Source: Chelatococcus sp.
Lineage (GTDB): Bacteria > Pseudomonadota > Alphaproteobacteria > Rhizobiales > Beijerinckiaceae
Length of the DNA: 64,000 nt
Reading direction: 5' to 3'
Assembly (NCBI GenBank): GCA_003248805.1
Contig: QFQY01000006.1
Coordinates: forward strand, 43,094 to 107,093
Made by a program: the position numbers and the translations under genes. Every line of letters begins with the position of its first letter. Within the stretch, counting starts at the first letter, position 1. Shown here piece after piece: positions 10,185 to 18,744 of this stretch. The notes beneath the pieces are model-generated. The model did no database searches. It saw only the letters and a program-made list of their open reading frames with translations, and was not told the origin of the DNA.

Positions 10185-11435
10185 TCAGGCGGCCAGCAGG
10201 CCGTCCATGGGAATGGCGGGGGTGCGGCCGGCGACGAGATCGGCAGTGATACGGGCCGAGCCATGCGACATCGTCCAGCCGATATGGCCGTGGCCGGTGT
10301 TGAGGAAGAGATTGCCGAAGCGCTTGCGGCCGAAGAAGGGCAGGTTCGTCGGCGTCATCGGCCGCAGGCCGGCCCACATCTCGGCGCGGTCGTAATCGGC
10401 GCCATCGGGATAGAGTTCCTGCGTGACACTCTTCATGAAGGCGAAGTCGGCGGGCTTGTGGCTCTTGTCGTAGCCGGCGAACTCGGCGGTGGCGGTGACG
10501 CGGATGCGGTCGCCGAAGCGCGAGATCGCCACCAGATTGTGCTCGTCGACGCTGGCCAGCGCCGGCGGAGCCGGGCGGTTGCCGACCGGAATCGTCAACG
10601 AATAGCCCTTGATCGGATAGATCGGCAGCGAAATCCCGATCCGGCGCGCGATTCCGGCGCTCTGCGTGCCCAGCGCCAGCACATAGGCGTCGCCCTCGAC
10701 CGCGCCCTTGTCGGTGACGATCCGGGTGATCCCGTCTCCGGACGTCTCGATGGCCGTGACGGTCGTGCCCGTACGGATCTCGCCGCCGCGGCTCGCGACG
10801 ATGGCGGCGAGCGCGCGGGTGAACAGGGCGGGATCTCCGGTCTCGTCGGTCGGGCAATGGATCGCGCCCGCGATCTTGCCGCCCATGCCGGCGAGCGCGG
10901 GGTCGAGCGCGACGACGCCGGCGCGATCGAGCACGCGGATCTCCTGGCCGTCGGATTCGAGCAGCCGCATCTGCGCGACGCCACGATCCAGCGCCTCCTG
11001 GCTGCGGTGGAAATAGAGGATGCCCCGGTCGTTGCGGTCATAGGAGACCGCTTCCTCCGCAACGACCTGCTGGAGAACAGCCTGCGAATAGGCGGCAAGC
11101 CGGTGCTTCAGCAGCGTGTTGCGCTTCGCCTTGGCCTGGGTGCACTCCATCAGGAACGCCCAGGACCAGCGATAGAGATCGGGATCGGCCGACAGCTTGA
11201 AGCGCAGCGCCTGATCCTTCAGGAACAGCGACTTCAGCAGGATCATCGGCGCCTTGGGCGAGGACCAGACGAAGGAGTGGCCCGGTGCGATCATGCCGGC
11301 ATTGCCCCAGCTCGTCTCGGCCGCGACCTCGCTGTTGCGCTCGATCAGAACGACCTCGTGGCCGTCCTTCTGAAGCTGATAGGCGGTCGTGACGCCGACG
11401 ACGCCACCTCCGAGCACGATGACGCGCTTCGCCAT
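10185..11435 (-). CDS. dadA: D-amino-acid dehydrogenase (DadA-like FAD oxidoreductase)
   Basis: A 416-residue FAD-dependent dehydrogenase that deaminates D-amino acids to 2-oxo acids and passes electrons to the respiratory chain. The N-terminal dinucleotide fold shows V-I-V-L-G-G-G-V-V-G and ends its second strand with L-I-E-R. The downstream A-A-E-T-S-W-G-N-A-G-M-I segment is typical of DadA, as is G-L-R-P-M-T-P-T near residue 360. Length matches E. coli DadA (about 430). It leads a unit with the racemase-family gene and the EamA transporter; the GntR regulator upstream reads the same way. A TATGATAC element in its 5' region is shared with the gntR upstream region. Confidence 0.87.
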   Translation of the reverse strand: MAKRVIVLGGGVVGVTTAYQLQKDGHEVVLIERNSEVAAETSWGNAGMIAPGHSFVWSSPKAPMILLKSLFLKDQALRFKLSADPDLYRWSWAFLMECTQAKAKRNTLLKHRLAAYSQAVLQQVVAEEAVSYDRNDRGILYFHRSQEALDRGVAQMRLLESDGQEIRVLDRAGVVALDPALAGMGGKIAGAIHCPTDETGDPALFTRALAAIVASRGGEIRTGTTVTAIETSGDGITRIVTDKGAVEGDAYVLALGTQSAGIARRIGISLPIYPIKGYSLTIPVGNRPAPPALASVDEHNLVAISRFGDRIRVTATAEFAGYDKSHKPADFAFMKSVTQELYPDGADYDRAEMWAGLRPMTPTNLPFFGRKRFGNLFLNTGHGHIGWTMSHGSARITADLVAGRTPAIPMDGLLAA

Positions 11436-11524
11436 GCTTGTGGTCCTCCCTCAACGCGCCCCGAGAGCGAGGCCTGCGTGTCCCTCTTCGGACCGACCGT
11501 CGCAGCCTTGAAGTGAGTACACTT

Positions 11525-11532
11525 TATGATAC
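11525..11532. promoter_or_regulatory. TATGATAC element upstream of dadA
   Basis: The octamer TATGATAC (GTATCATA on the coding strand) lies 90 bases before the dadA start, in a locally AT-rich patch with GTAC beside it. The same octamer occurs once upstream of gntR. A shared GntR/FCD half-site is the simplest explanation. Confidence 0.4.
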
Positions 11533-11695
11533 TGCCGGTGACGCACAATCTGAAATGTTGTGCATGGCCTGCCTCGTCACGGGGCAAAATCGCGCTTCGC
11601 ACGGGGGCGCTGACGCAAATGCGCGCAGGACCCCTTCGGGGCCCGCCGATGGGCGCATCCTGCCGAGGAAAGCGGAGCGACTCCCGCCGGCCGTC

Positions 11696-12433
11696 TCAGG
11701 CCGCCTTGCCGAAGTAGATCAGGGCGAGCCCGCGCGTCGCGACGTCGATGGCATGGGCGGAGCTCATGGTGATGTGCTTCGCCAGAATCGCCTCGCCCGC
11801 CGCGGCGTCGCGCCGCCGCAGCGCCTCGATGACGGCCGCGTGCTCTTCGAAGCTGCCGGTGCGCTGCTCCAGCACTTCGAGCGTGACGCGCCGGAAGAAC
11901 CGCATCCGCGACGCCACGGATTCCAGCGCGGCGACCATCTGCGCGTTCTTCGACAGTCGCGTCAGCGCCATGTGGAAGGCTTCGTCGGCGAGGGCTGCCC
12001 TCGCCCAGGACCCTGCCTCATCCTGCTTCCCATGCTCTTCCCAGGCGGCGGCCGTGGTCTCGATCTCATCGTCGGAAGCCCGCTCGCAAGCGAGGCGGAA
12101 GGCCGCCCGTTCGATCGCCGCGCGCAGTTCGTAGAGGTCCCGCACCGCTTCCGGCGTCAGCTGCCGCGCATAGAAGCCCTTGTTCGGCACCGAGATGACG
12201 AAGCCGTCGCTCTCGAGCCGGTTGAGCGCCGCGCGCACCGGAGTCCGGCTGACGCCGAGGCTGGCCGCGAGCTCGACCTCGTTGATCTTCTCGCCGGGCC
12301 GGAACCGGAAATCGATCGCGTAGCCCTTCACGATGGCATAGACGCGCTCGACGCTGTCGGCGGCCCTGCCGCGACGCGCCGGTTCGCCCGCACCCGTCGC
12401 CATGCGCGGCGTCGCGGCCCTCTGTGATGCCAT
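11696..12433 (-). CDS. GntR-family regulator, FadR/FCD subfamily
   Basis: A 245-residue repressor or activator. The N-terminal winged helix has I-N-E-V-E-L-A-A-S-L-G-V-S-R-T-P-V-R-A-A-L-N-R-L (about residues 45-70). The all-helical FCD ligand domain (about 95-235) has His residues in H-M-A-L-T, F-E-E-H and A-K-H suitable for binding a metal and an organic acid. FCD regulators usually answer to carboxylic acids or amino acids. It sits 260 bases upstream of dadA on the same strand, so control of the dadA-racemase-EamA unit is likely. A 34-residue N-terminal extension before the DNA-binding domain is low-complexity. Confidence 0.88.
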   Translation of the reverse strand: MASQRAATPRMATGAGEPARRGRAADSVERVYAIVKGYAIDFRFRPGEKINEVELAASLGVSRTPVRAALNRLESDGFVISVPNKGFYARQLTPEAVRDLYELRAAIERAAFRLACERASDDEIETTAAAWEEHGKQDEAGSWARAALADEAFHMALTRLSKNAQMVAALESVASRMRFFRRVTLEVLEQRTGSFEEHAAVIEALRRRDAAAGEAILAKHITMSSAHAIDVATRGLALIYFGKAA

Positions 12434-12484
12434 CTCGTATCGCTCCTCGTAGCCCGCCGTCCGACGCGGCCGGTCCGGCTGCGA

Positions 12485-12492
12485 TATGATAC
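12485..12492. promoter_or_regulatory. TATGATAC element upstream of gntR
   Basis: A second exact TATGATAC, 52 bases before the gntR start and followed by ACGTTT. Together with the dadA copy it suggests autoregulation by the GntR protein. Confidence 0.4.
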
Positions 12493-12587
12493 ACGTTTGC
12501 GTTCAGCCTCGGATTCACATTTGCACGAATGGTTCCGGGGCCCGTCGCCGGTCTGGTGGCGGCGGGGAGCGACGCGAAGGGCAAGCC

Positions 12588-12619
12588 GCAAGAATGGGAT
12601 GGCATGCCCAGATTTGGGA
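12588..12619. promoter_or_regulatory. Tandem TCCCA-type dyads between gntR and the RND operon
   Basis: On the minus strand TCCCAAATCTGGG (12607-12619) is followed by TCCCATTCTTGC (12588-12599), with the TCCCA starts 20 bases apart. The same kind of pair occurs at 42076-42108. The 320-bp divergent gap 12434-12753 otherwise shows only the TATGATAC element and no gene. Confidence 0.4.
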
Positions 12620-12753
12620 CGCTGCGCTCATCCGATCCCCCGAGCGTGTTGATAGCGTCCCGGCGCGCCGCCCCAAAGACTGGCGCAGACGACTCGTGTC
12701 TTGCGCGAAAGGTGAGGCCGCCTCCATGATAGGTTGGCCCAAGGACGACCGTG

Positions 12754-13950
12754 ATGCATGCGAACGATCTGCGCAGGCGCCTGCCCCTCGAGACGACGGA
12801 CCGGGCGCGCGGTGACGGGGATGGCCGCCGCGAGGCGCGCATGGCCGGCATCGCCTACCGCGTCGCCGCGCGGCGCGGTCTGATGCTGGCCTTGCTGGGC
12901 GGAGTGGCCCTGGCATCCGCCGGCTGCCGGAAGGAGGCCGAGACGGCGCCGCCGCCGATCAGGACGGTGAGAACCCTCACGGTCGAGCCGCCGCGGCAGG
13001 CCGCCGATATCAGCTTCACCGGCCATATCGAGGCGCAGGACCAAGTCTCGCTGTCCTTCCGGATCGGCGGCCGGCTCGCCGAGCGTGCGGTCGGCGTCGG
13101 CGCCACGGTCGCGGAAGGCGAGGTCGTCGCGCGCCTCGATCCGGAGAACGAACTCAACGAGCTGCGCTCGGCGCGCTCGGCGCTGACCGCCGCGCAGAGC
13201 GCCCTGCGCAAGGCCGAGAACCAGTATGAGCGCCAGAGCCATCTGCTGGCCCGCGGCATCACCTCGCAGGCCGATTTCGAGGCGGCGGAGCAAGCGCGCA
13301 TCGCCGCGCGCGCGCAGGTCGACGCCGCCCAAGCCCGGGTCCGGGCCGACGAGGACATCGTCGGCTTCACCACGCTGAAGGCCGACGCGCCGGGCGTGGT
13401 GACGCGCGTCGGCGCGGAGCCGGCCGAGGTCGTCGCGGCCGGGCGCATGATCGTCCAGCTCGCGCGGCGGGATGGCCGCGACGCCGTGTTCGAGCTGCCG
13501 GCGGAGGTGATCCGCTCCCTGCCCAACGACGCAACGGTCCATGTCGCGCTCGCCGGCGAGCCGGCCGCGACGGCGCGCGGACATGTCCGCGAGGTCGCGC
13601 CGCAGGCCGACCCCGTGACCCGCACCTTCCGGGTCCGGGTAGGCCTCTCCAGCCCGCCGCCCTCCTTCCGGCTGGGCACGGCCGTCACGGGCTCGGTGCG
13701 CGGCAGCGAGATGTCGGGAATCGCCATTCCGGCCAGCGCCCTCACGCGGCGCGGGCAGGACACCGGGGTCTGGGTGGTCGATCCGAGCGCGCTCACCGTC
13801 TCCCTGCGCAAGCTCGACATCCTGTCGAGCGACCCCGCCACCGCCCTGGTCGCCAAGGGACTCGCGCTCGGCGACGTGGTCGTCACCGCCGGCGCCAATC
13901 TCCTGAAGGAGGGGCAGCGCGTGCGCCTGTCCGGAGCGGAAGCACGATGA
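12754..13950 (+). CDS. RND efflux periplasmic adaptor (membrane fusion protein), lipoprotein
   Basis: About 398 residues. It links an RND pump to an outer-membrane channel. AAGGA lies eight bases before the ATG at 12754; another ATG at 12841, just before the hydrophobic stretch, would give a cleaner 29-residue lipoprotein signal ending in A-S-A-G-C, so the start is uncertain. After the lipobox come the barrel-sandwich strands (F-R-I-G-G-R-L), a helical hairpin with A-R-S-A-L-T-A-A-Q repeats (about residues 130-200), then D-A-P-G-V-V-T and the beta-barrel with Q-A-D-P-V-T-R-T-F. It overlaps the permease start (ATGA). No TolC-like gene is in the window. Confidence 0.9.
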   Translation: MHANDLRRRLPLETTDRARGDGDGRREARMAGIAYRVAARRGLMLALLGGVALASAGCRKEAETAPPPIRTVRTLTVEPPRQAADISFTGHIEAQDQVSLSFRIGGRLAERAVGVGATVAEGEVVARLDPENELNELRSARSALTAAQSALRKAENQYERQSHLLARGITSQADFEAAEQARIAARAQVDAAQARVRADEDIVGFTTLKADAPGVVTRVGAEPAEVVAAGRMIVQLARRDGRDAVFELPAEVIRSLPNDATVHVALAGEPAATARGHVREVAPQADPVTRTFRVRVGLSSPPPSFRLGTAVTGSVRGSEMSGIAIPASALTRRGQDTGVWVVDPSALTVSLRKLDILSSDPATALVAKGLALGDVVVTAGANLLKEGQRVRLSGAEAR

Positions 13951-16900
13951 GTTTCAATCTTTCCGAATGGGCGCTGAAGAACCGCTCGGTCGTGATCTAT
14001 CTCATGATCGTCGCGGTCGCCGCCGGCGTGATGGCCTTCGTCAAGCTCGGCCGCAACGAGGACCCCTCCTTCGTCATCAAGTCGATGGTCGTCGCGGCCG
14101 CCTGGCCGGGCGCGACCATGGAAGACACGCTCAGCCAGGTCACCGAGCGGCTCGAACGCCAGATCGAGGAGACGCCCGGCCTCGATTTCGTGCGCAGCTT
14201 CACGACACCGGGCATGACGACGATCTTCGTCAGCCTGAAGCAGTCGGTGCCCGGCCGCGACGTCCAGGAAACCTGGTTCAAGGTGCGCAACCTCGTCGCG
14301 GATATCCGGCACACCCTGCCGGCCGGCGTGCAGGGCCCGTTCTTCAACGACCGCTTCGGCGACACCTTCGGCATCATCTACGGCTTCACGGCGGACGGAT
14401 TCACCGGCCGGGAGCTGCGCGACCATGTCGAAGCCGCGCGCTCGCGCCTGCTGCTCGTTCCCGACGTCTCGAAGATCGAGATCATCGGCGCGCAGGACGA
14501 GCGCATCTTCGTCGAGTTCTCGGTCCGCGAACTCGCCAATCTCGGCATCGACCGCTCGGCCCTGCTGGCCGCGCTGCAGAGCCAGAACGTGGTGCGCCCG
14601 GCCGGCGTCATCCAGACGCAGGACGAGAAGTTCTCCCTGCGCGTCTCGGGCGCCTTCCAGTCGGAAGCCGACCTGCTGAACGTGAATTTCCCGGTGGGCG
14701 ACCGCATGGTCCGTCTTGCCGACATCGCGACCGTGCGGCGCGGCTTCGCCGATCCCCCGCAGCCGATGTTCCGCGTCAACGGCCAGGAGGCGATCGGGCT
14801 GGGCATCGCCATGCGCGACGGCGGCGACATCCTCGCGCTCGGCGCCAACGTCAAGAAGGCGATGGCGGCGATCACCGCCGACCTGCCGATCGGCATCGAG
14901 CCGCGCCTGGTCGCCGACCAGGCGGTCACGGTCGACGAGGCGATCGACGACTTCATGACCTCGCTCTGGCAATCGGTCGCGATCATCATGGTGGTCAGCT
15001 TCATCAGCCTCGGCGTGCGCCCCGGCCTGGTGGTCGCGCTGGCGATCCCGCTGACGCTCGCCATCGTCTTCGCCTGCATGAACGTCGTCGCCATCGACAT
15101 GCAGCGCATCTCGCTCGGCGCCCTCATCATCGCGCTCGCGCTGCTGGTGGACGACGCGATGACGACGACGGACGCGATGGTGACGCGGCTGGCCGCGGGC
15201 GACGAGAAAGCCAAGGCCGCGACCTTCGCCTTCGAGAAATACGCCGTGGCGATGTTCGCCGGCACGCTGGTGACCATCGCCGGCTTCGTTCCGATCGGCT
15301 TCGCCGCGAGCTCGGCCGGCGAATACACCTTCTCGCTCTTCGCCGTCGTCAGCATCGCGCTCGTGGTGTCCTGGTTCGTCGCGGTGATCTTCGCGCCGGT
15401 GCTCGGCATGGCGATGCTCAAGGCGCCCAAGCCATCGGCCGCCGCGGCCGGTCCAGGCCGCGTCGAACTCGGCTTCCGGAAGCTGCTGGCAGGCGCCATC
15501 CGGGTTCGCTGGCTGACGATCGCGGCGACGCTCGGGCTCTTCGCGGCCTCGATCCTGGCGCTGCCGCTCGTGCCCCGGCAGTTCTTCCCGGCCTCCGACC
15601 GCACGGAACTGCTCGTCGACCTGACGCTGCCGCAGAACGCCTCGATCTATGCCAGCGAGAACCTCGTGAAACGCTTCGACGCGGCCTTGCGAGGCGACGC
15701 CGACGTGGATCGCTGGAGCACCTATGTCGGGCGCGGGGCGATCCGCTTCTACCTGCCGCTGAACGCCCAGCTTCCCAACGACTTTTTCAGCCAGGCCGTG
15801 ATCGTCGCCAAGGACGTGCCGGCGCGCGAGAGGCTGCAGAAGAAGCTCGAGGCCATGCTGGCCAAGGAGTTTCCGAACGTCGTCGGGCGCGTCTACCCGC
15901 TCGAGCTCGGCCCCCCGGTCGGCTGGCCCGTGCAGTATCGCGTCAGCGGGCCGGACATCGCCGAGGTCCGCACGATCGCGATGAAGCTCGCCCAGGTCCT
16001 CGCCGGCAACCCGAACGCCGTGCAGACCAATTTCGACTGGATCGAGCCGTCGCGGGAACTGCGGCTGCGCGTCGACCAGGACGAGGCCCGCCGCCTCGGC
16101 CTGAGCTCGCAGGCGCTCGCCAGCATTCTCAACACCGTCGTCTCCGGCACGGTGGTGACGCAGGTGCGCGACGGCATCTATCTCGTCGACGTCGTCGTGC
16201 GCGCCCAAGGGGCCGACCGCATCTCGCTCGACACGCTGCGGACCATGCAGGTCGCGCTGCCCGGCGGGCGCTCCGTGCCGGTGTCGCAATTCGTCTCCTT
16301 CGACTACGGCCTCGACGCGCCGCTGATCTGGCGCCGGGACCGCGTGCCGACGCTGACGGTGGCGGCCGACGTCAAGCCCGGCATCCTGCCCGAGACGGTG
16401 GTGACCGCGCTCGCACCCGACATCGAGGCGCTGCGCAGGACGCTGCCGCCGGCCTACGGCATCGCGCTCGGCGGCACGGTCGAGGAGAGCGCCACCTCGC
16501 AGGCCTCGGTCATCGCGGTGGTGCCGGTGATGCTGCTGATCATGTTCACCGTGCTCATGGCCGAGCTGCGCAGCTTCAAGCTGCTCGGGATCGTGATCAG
16601 CATCGCCCCGCTCGGCATGATCGGCGTCGTCGGCGCCCTGCTGCTGTCCGGCAAGCCGCTCGGCTTCGTCGCGCTGCTCGGCGTGCTGGCGCTGATCGGC
16701 ATCATCACCAAGAACGCGGTGATCCTGATCGGCCAGATCGAATCCGAGCGCGCCACCGGAAAGGGCGTCGTGGACGCCGCGCTCGACGCCGCCTCGACGC
16801 GCTTCCGGCCGATCATGCTGACCGCCGTCTCGACCGTGCTCGGCATGATCCCGATCGCGCCGACGGTGTTCTGGGGGCCGATGGCCTTCGCGATCATGGG

Positions 16901-17036
16901 CGGGCTGCTGGTCGCGACCGTGCTCACCCTGGTGCTGCTGCCGGTGCTCTATGTCGCGGTCTTCGGCGCCGAGACGCCGGGGACAGACAAGGCCGGCAGG
17001 CAGGCCGTTCAAGCAGCGGGAGCGACCGCGCGATGA
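13947..17036 (+). CDS. RND-family multidrug efflux permease (AcrB/HAE1-like)
   Basis: A 1029-residue proton-driven pump with the usual 12 helices and two large periplasmic loops. Helix 4 carries the proton-relay pair in L-L-V-D-D-A-M. The flanking T-T-T-D-A-M-V-T-R-L replaces the V-V-E-N-V-E-R of AcrB and is typical of the shorter alphaproteobacterial and VexF-like branch. Other landmarks are the N-terminal E-W-A-L-K-N-R-S-V-V, G-R-N-E-D-P-S-F and the helix-10 stretch G-I-I-T-K-N-A-V-I-L-I. It lies between two adaptor genes with ATGA overlaps on both sides, so all three are one transcript. The substrate is unknown. Confidence 0.94.
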   Translation: MSFNLSEWALKNRSVVIYLMIVAVAAGVMAFVKLGRNEDPSFVIKSMVVAAAWPGATMEDTLSQVTERLERQIEETPGLDFVRSFTTPGMTTIFVSLKQSVPGRDVQETWFKVRNLVADIRHTLPAGVQGPFFNDRFGDTFGIIYGFTADGFTGRELRDHVEAARSRLLLVPDVSKIEIIGAQDERIFVEFSVRELANLGIDRSALLAALQSQNVVRPAGVIQTQDEKFSLRVSGAFQSEADLLNVNFPVGDRMVRLADIATVRRGFADPPQPMFRVNGQEAIGLGIAMRDGGDILALGANVKKAMAAITADLPIGIEPRLVADQAVTVDEAIDDFMTSLWQSVAIIMVVSFISLGVRPGLVVALAIPLTLAIVFACMNVVAIDMQRISLGALIIALALLVDDAMTTTDAMVTRLAAGDEKAKAATFAFEKYAVAMFAGTLVTIAGFVPIGFAASSAGEYTFSLFAVVSIALVVSWFVAVIFAPVLGMAMLKAPKPSAAAAGPGRVELGFRKLLAGAIRVRWLTIAATLGLFAASILALPLVPRQFFPASDRTELLVDLTLPQNASIYASENLVKRFDAALRGDADVDRWSTYVGRGAIRFYLPLNAQLPNDFFSQAVIVAKDVPARERLQKKLEAMLAKEFPNVVGRVYPLELGPPVGWPVQYRVSGPDIAEVRTIAMKLAQVLAGNPNAVQTNFDWIEPSRELRLRVDQDEARRLGLSSQALASILNTVVSGTVVTQVRDGIYLVDVVVRAQGADRISLDTLRTMQVALPGGRSVPVSQFVSFDYGLDAPLIWRRDRVPTLTVAADVKPGILPETVVTALAPDIEALRRTLPPAYGIALGGTVEESATSQASVIAVVPVMLLIMFTVLMAELRSFKLLGIVISIAPLGMIGVVGALLLSGKPLGFVALLGVLALIGIITKNAVILIGQIESERATGKGVVDAALDAASTRFRPIMLTAVSTVLGMIPIAPTVFWGPMAFAIMGGLLVATVLTLVLLPVLYVAVFGAETPGTDKAGRQAVQAAGATAR

Positions 17037-18190
17037 CCTTCGCAACCGTCTCGCCATCATCGCGCACGCGGTCCGCCCGTCCGCTTCTGGCCACGGCCCT
17101 GCTGCTGGCGCTCGCGGCCTGCGACGGCGCCGAGACATCGGCTCCCACGGCAGGGCGCCCGGTGCAGGTGGTCAGGGTCGAGGCCAGCAAGCTCGCCGGC
17201 GATGTCGACCTCAGCGGCGAGATCCAGGCCGAGAAGACCGTCGCCATCGGCTTCCGCGTCGGCGGACGCGTCAGCGAGCGCCCCGTGAATGTCGGTGACC
17301 GCGTCGCCCCCGGTCAGATCATCGCCCGGCTCGACCCGACGCTCGAACGCAATGCGCTGGCGGCCGCCAAGGCGGCGCTCGAGGCGGCGCGCGGCGAGGT
17401 CAGCACCGCGCGCAGCGCCTTCGAACGCCAGGAGCGGCTGATGGCGCAGGGCTTCACCACCCGTCCACAGTTCGATCGCGCATTGCGGGCGCAGGAAACC
17501 GCCCAGGCGCAACTGGAAAACGCCGAGGCGCAGCTCGAACTGGCGCAGGACCGGCTCGGCTTCACCGAATTGCGCGCCAATGTCGCCGGCGTGGTGACGA
17601 CGCGCAGCGTCGAGCCCGGCGAGGTCGTCCAGCCCGGACAGGCCGTCGTCCAGATCGCGCGGGACGACGGCCGCGACGCCGTCTTCAACGTGCCGGCCAG
17701 GCTGCTGGACGCGAAGACGGGGGACAGGGTCGTCCGCGTCGCGCTCGCCGAGGCGCCCGGCATCACCGCGCTCGGACGAATCCGCGAGATCTCGCCACAG
17801 GCCGACCCCGTGACCCGGACATTCCAGGTGCGGGTCGGCCTCCAGGACCCGCCCGAAGCGATGCGCCTCGGCTCCACGGTCATCGGCTCGGTCGAGACGG
17901 CTTCGGCCGTTATCATGGCCATTCCCGCCAGCGCCCTGACGCAATCGGGCACCTCGCCGGCGGTCTGGATCGTCGATCCCGCCAAGTCGACCGTCAGCCT
18001 GCGCAGCATCGACATCCTGCGCTTCGATCCCGGCCAGGTGATCGTGTCGCAGGGGCTGGAGCCCGGCGAGACCATCGTGTCCGGAGGAATCCAGGCGCTG
18101 CATCCCGGCCAGCGCGTCGCGCCGCTCGCGGCAGGCAGCGGCGCGGCCCGCGCCGCCTCTCCCGCCCTTTCCTCCAGGGCGCCGACCTGA
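17033..18190 (+). CDS. Second RND periplasmic adaptor lipoprotein
   Basis: A 385-residue lipoprotein adaptor with signal peptide ending L-A-L-A-A-C (Cys about residue 30). It has the same order of barrel-sandwich, helical hairpin and beta-barrel as the first adaptor, including F-R-V-G-G-R-V-S-E-R-P and Q-A-D-P-V-T-R-T-F-Q-V-R-V-G-L. By eye it is clearly a paralogue of the gene at 12754. The start ATG at 17033 overlaps the permease stop (ATGA). Having an adaptor on each side of one permease suggests either a hetero-oligomeric adaptor ring, as in MdtABC-like or TriABC pumps, or a recent duplication. Confidence 0.92.
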   Translation: MTFATVSPSSRTRSARPLLATALLLALAACDGAETSAPTAGRPVQVVRVEASKLAGDVDLSGEIQAEKTVAIGFRVGGRVSERPVNVGDRVAPGQIIARLDPTLERNALAAAKAALEAARGEVSTARSAFERQERLMAQGFTTRPQFDRALRAQETAQAQLENAEAQLELAQDRLGFTELRANVAGVVTTRSVEPGEVVQPGQAVVQIARDDGRDAVFNVPARLLDAKTGDRVVRVALAEAPGITALGRIREISPQADPVTRTFQVRVGLQDPPEAMRLGSTVIGSVETASAVIMAIPASALTQSGTSPAVWIVDPAKSTVSLRSIDILRFDPGQVIVSQGLEPGETIVSGGIQALHPGQRVAPLAAGSGAARAASPALSSRAPT

Positions 18191-18222
18191 CGGGTCGCTC
18201 CCTCCACACAGGAGATCCAGCC

Positions 18223-18744
18223 ATGAGCGATCTGGTTTTCATCGCCTTCCCGACCGAGCAGAAGGCCGAGGAGGTCCGCCAGAAGGTCCTCGGCATGCAG
18301 CGCGAGTATCTGATCGAGCTCGGCGACGCGGTCGTCGTGGTCAAGGATGAGGCGGGACAGATCAAGCTGAACCAGCTCGTGAACCTGACCGCCGCCGGCG
18401 CCGCATCCGGCGCGCTGTGGGGCACGCTGATCGGCTTCATCTTCATGGCCCCGCTGCTGGGGACGGCTCTCGGGGCCGCGTCCGGCGCGCTCGGCGGAAA
18501 GCTCAGCGATACCGGCATCAACGACCAGTTCATGAAGGACGCTGCCGAGGCCCTGCAACCGAACACCGCCGGTCTCTTCCTGCTCATCCGCAAGATGACC
18601 ACCGACAAGGTGCTCGCCGATCTGCGCGGCGCGGGCGGGGTGCTGATGAGCACCTCCTTCGACGAGACCAAGGAGGCCGCCCTGCGCGAGGCGCTGGCGT
18701 CCGCCGCGCCTGCGTCCGAGACCGCGGCGCCGACCGCGACATGA
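18223..18744 (+). CDS. DUF1269-family membrane protein
   Basis: A 173-residue protein of unknown function. An N-terminal ferredoxin-like region (V-F-I-A-F-P-T-E-Q-K-A-E-E-V) is followed by a Gly/Ala-rich double membrane segment (about residues 52-92, G-A-L-W-G-T-L-I-G-F-I-F) and a C-terminal half with L-F-L-L-I-R-K-M. This is the DUF1269 pattern, common in stress-related envelope loci. It is 32 bases after the second adaptor, with AGGAGAT before its ATG, and its stop overlaps the next gene (ATGA). It therefore belongs to the pump transcript or to a unit starting just after it. Confidence 0.87.
   Translation: MSDLVFIAFPTEQKAEEVRQKVLGMQREYLIELGDAVVVVKDEAGQIKLNQLVNLTAAGAASGALWGTLIGFIFMAPLLGTALGAASGALGGKLSDTGINDQFMKDAAEALQPNTAGLFLLIRKMTTDKVLADLRGAGGVLMSTSFDETKEAALREALASAAPASETAAPTAT

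Noticed and set aside
12855..17138. Very long open frame (over 1400 codons) on the minus strand opposite the RND genes
   Set aside because: It is antisense to three well-identified RND genes, is extremely rich in Arg, Asp and His, and shows no domain. Such frames are a by-product of high GC at third codon positions.
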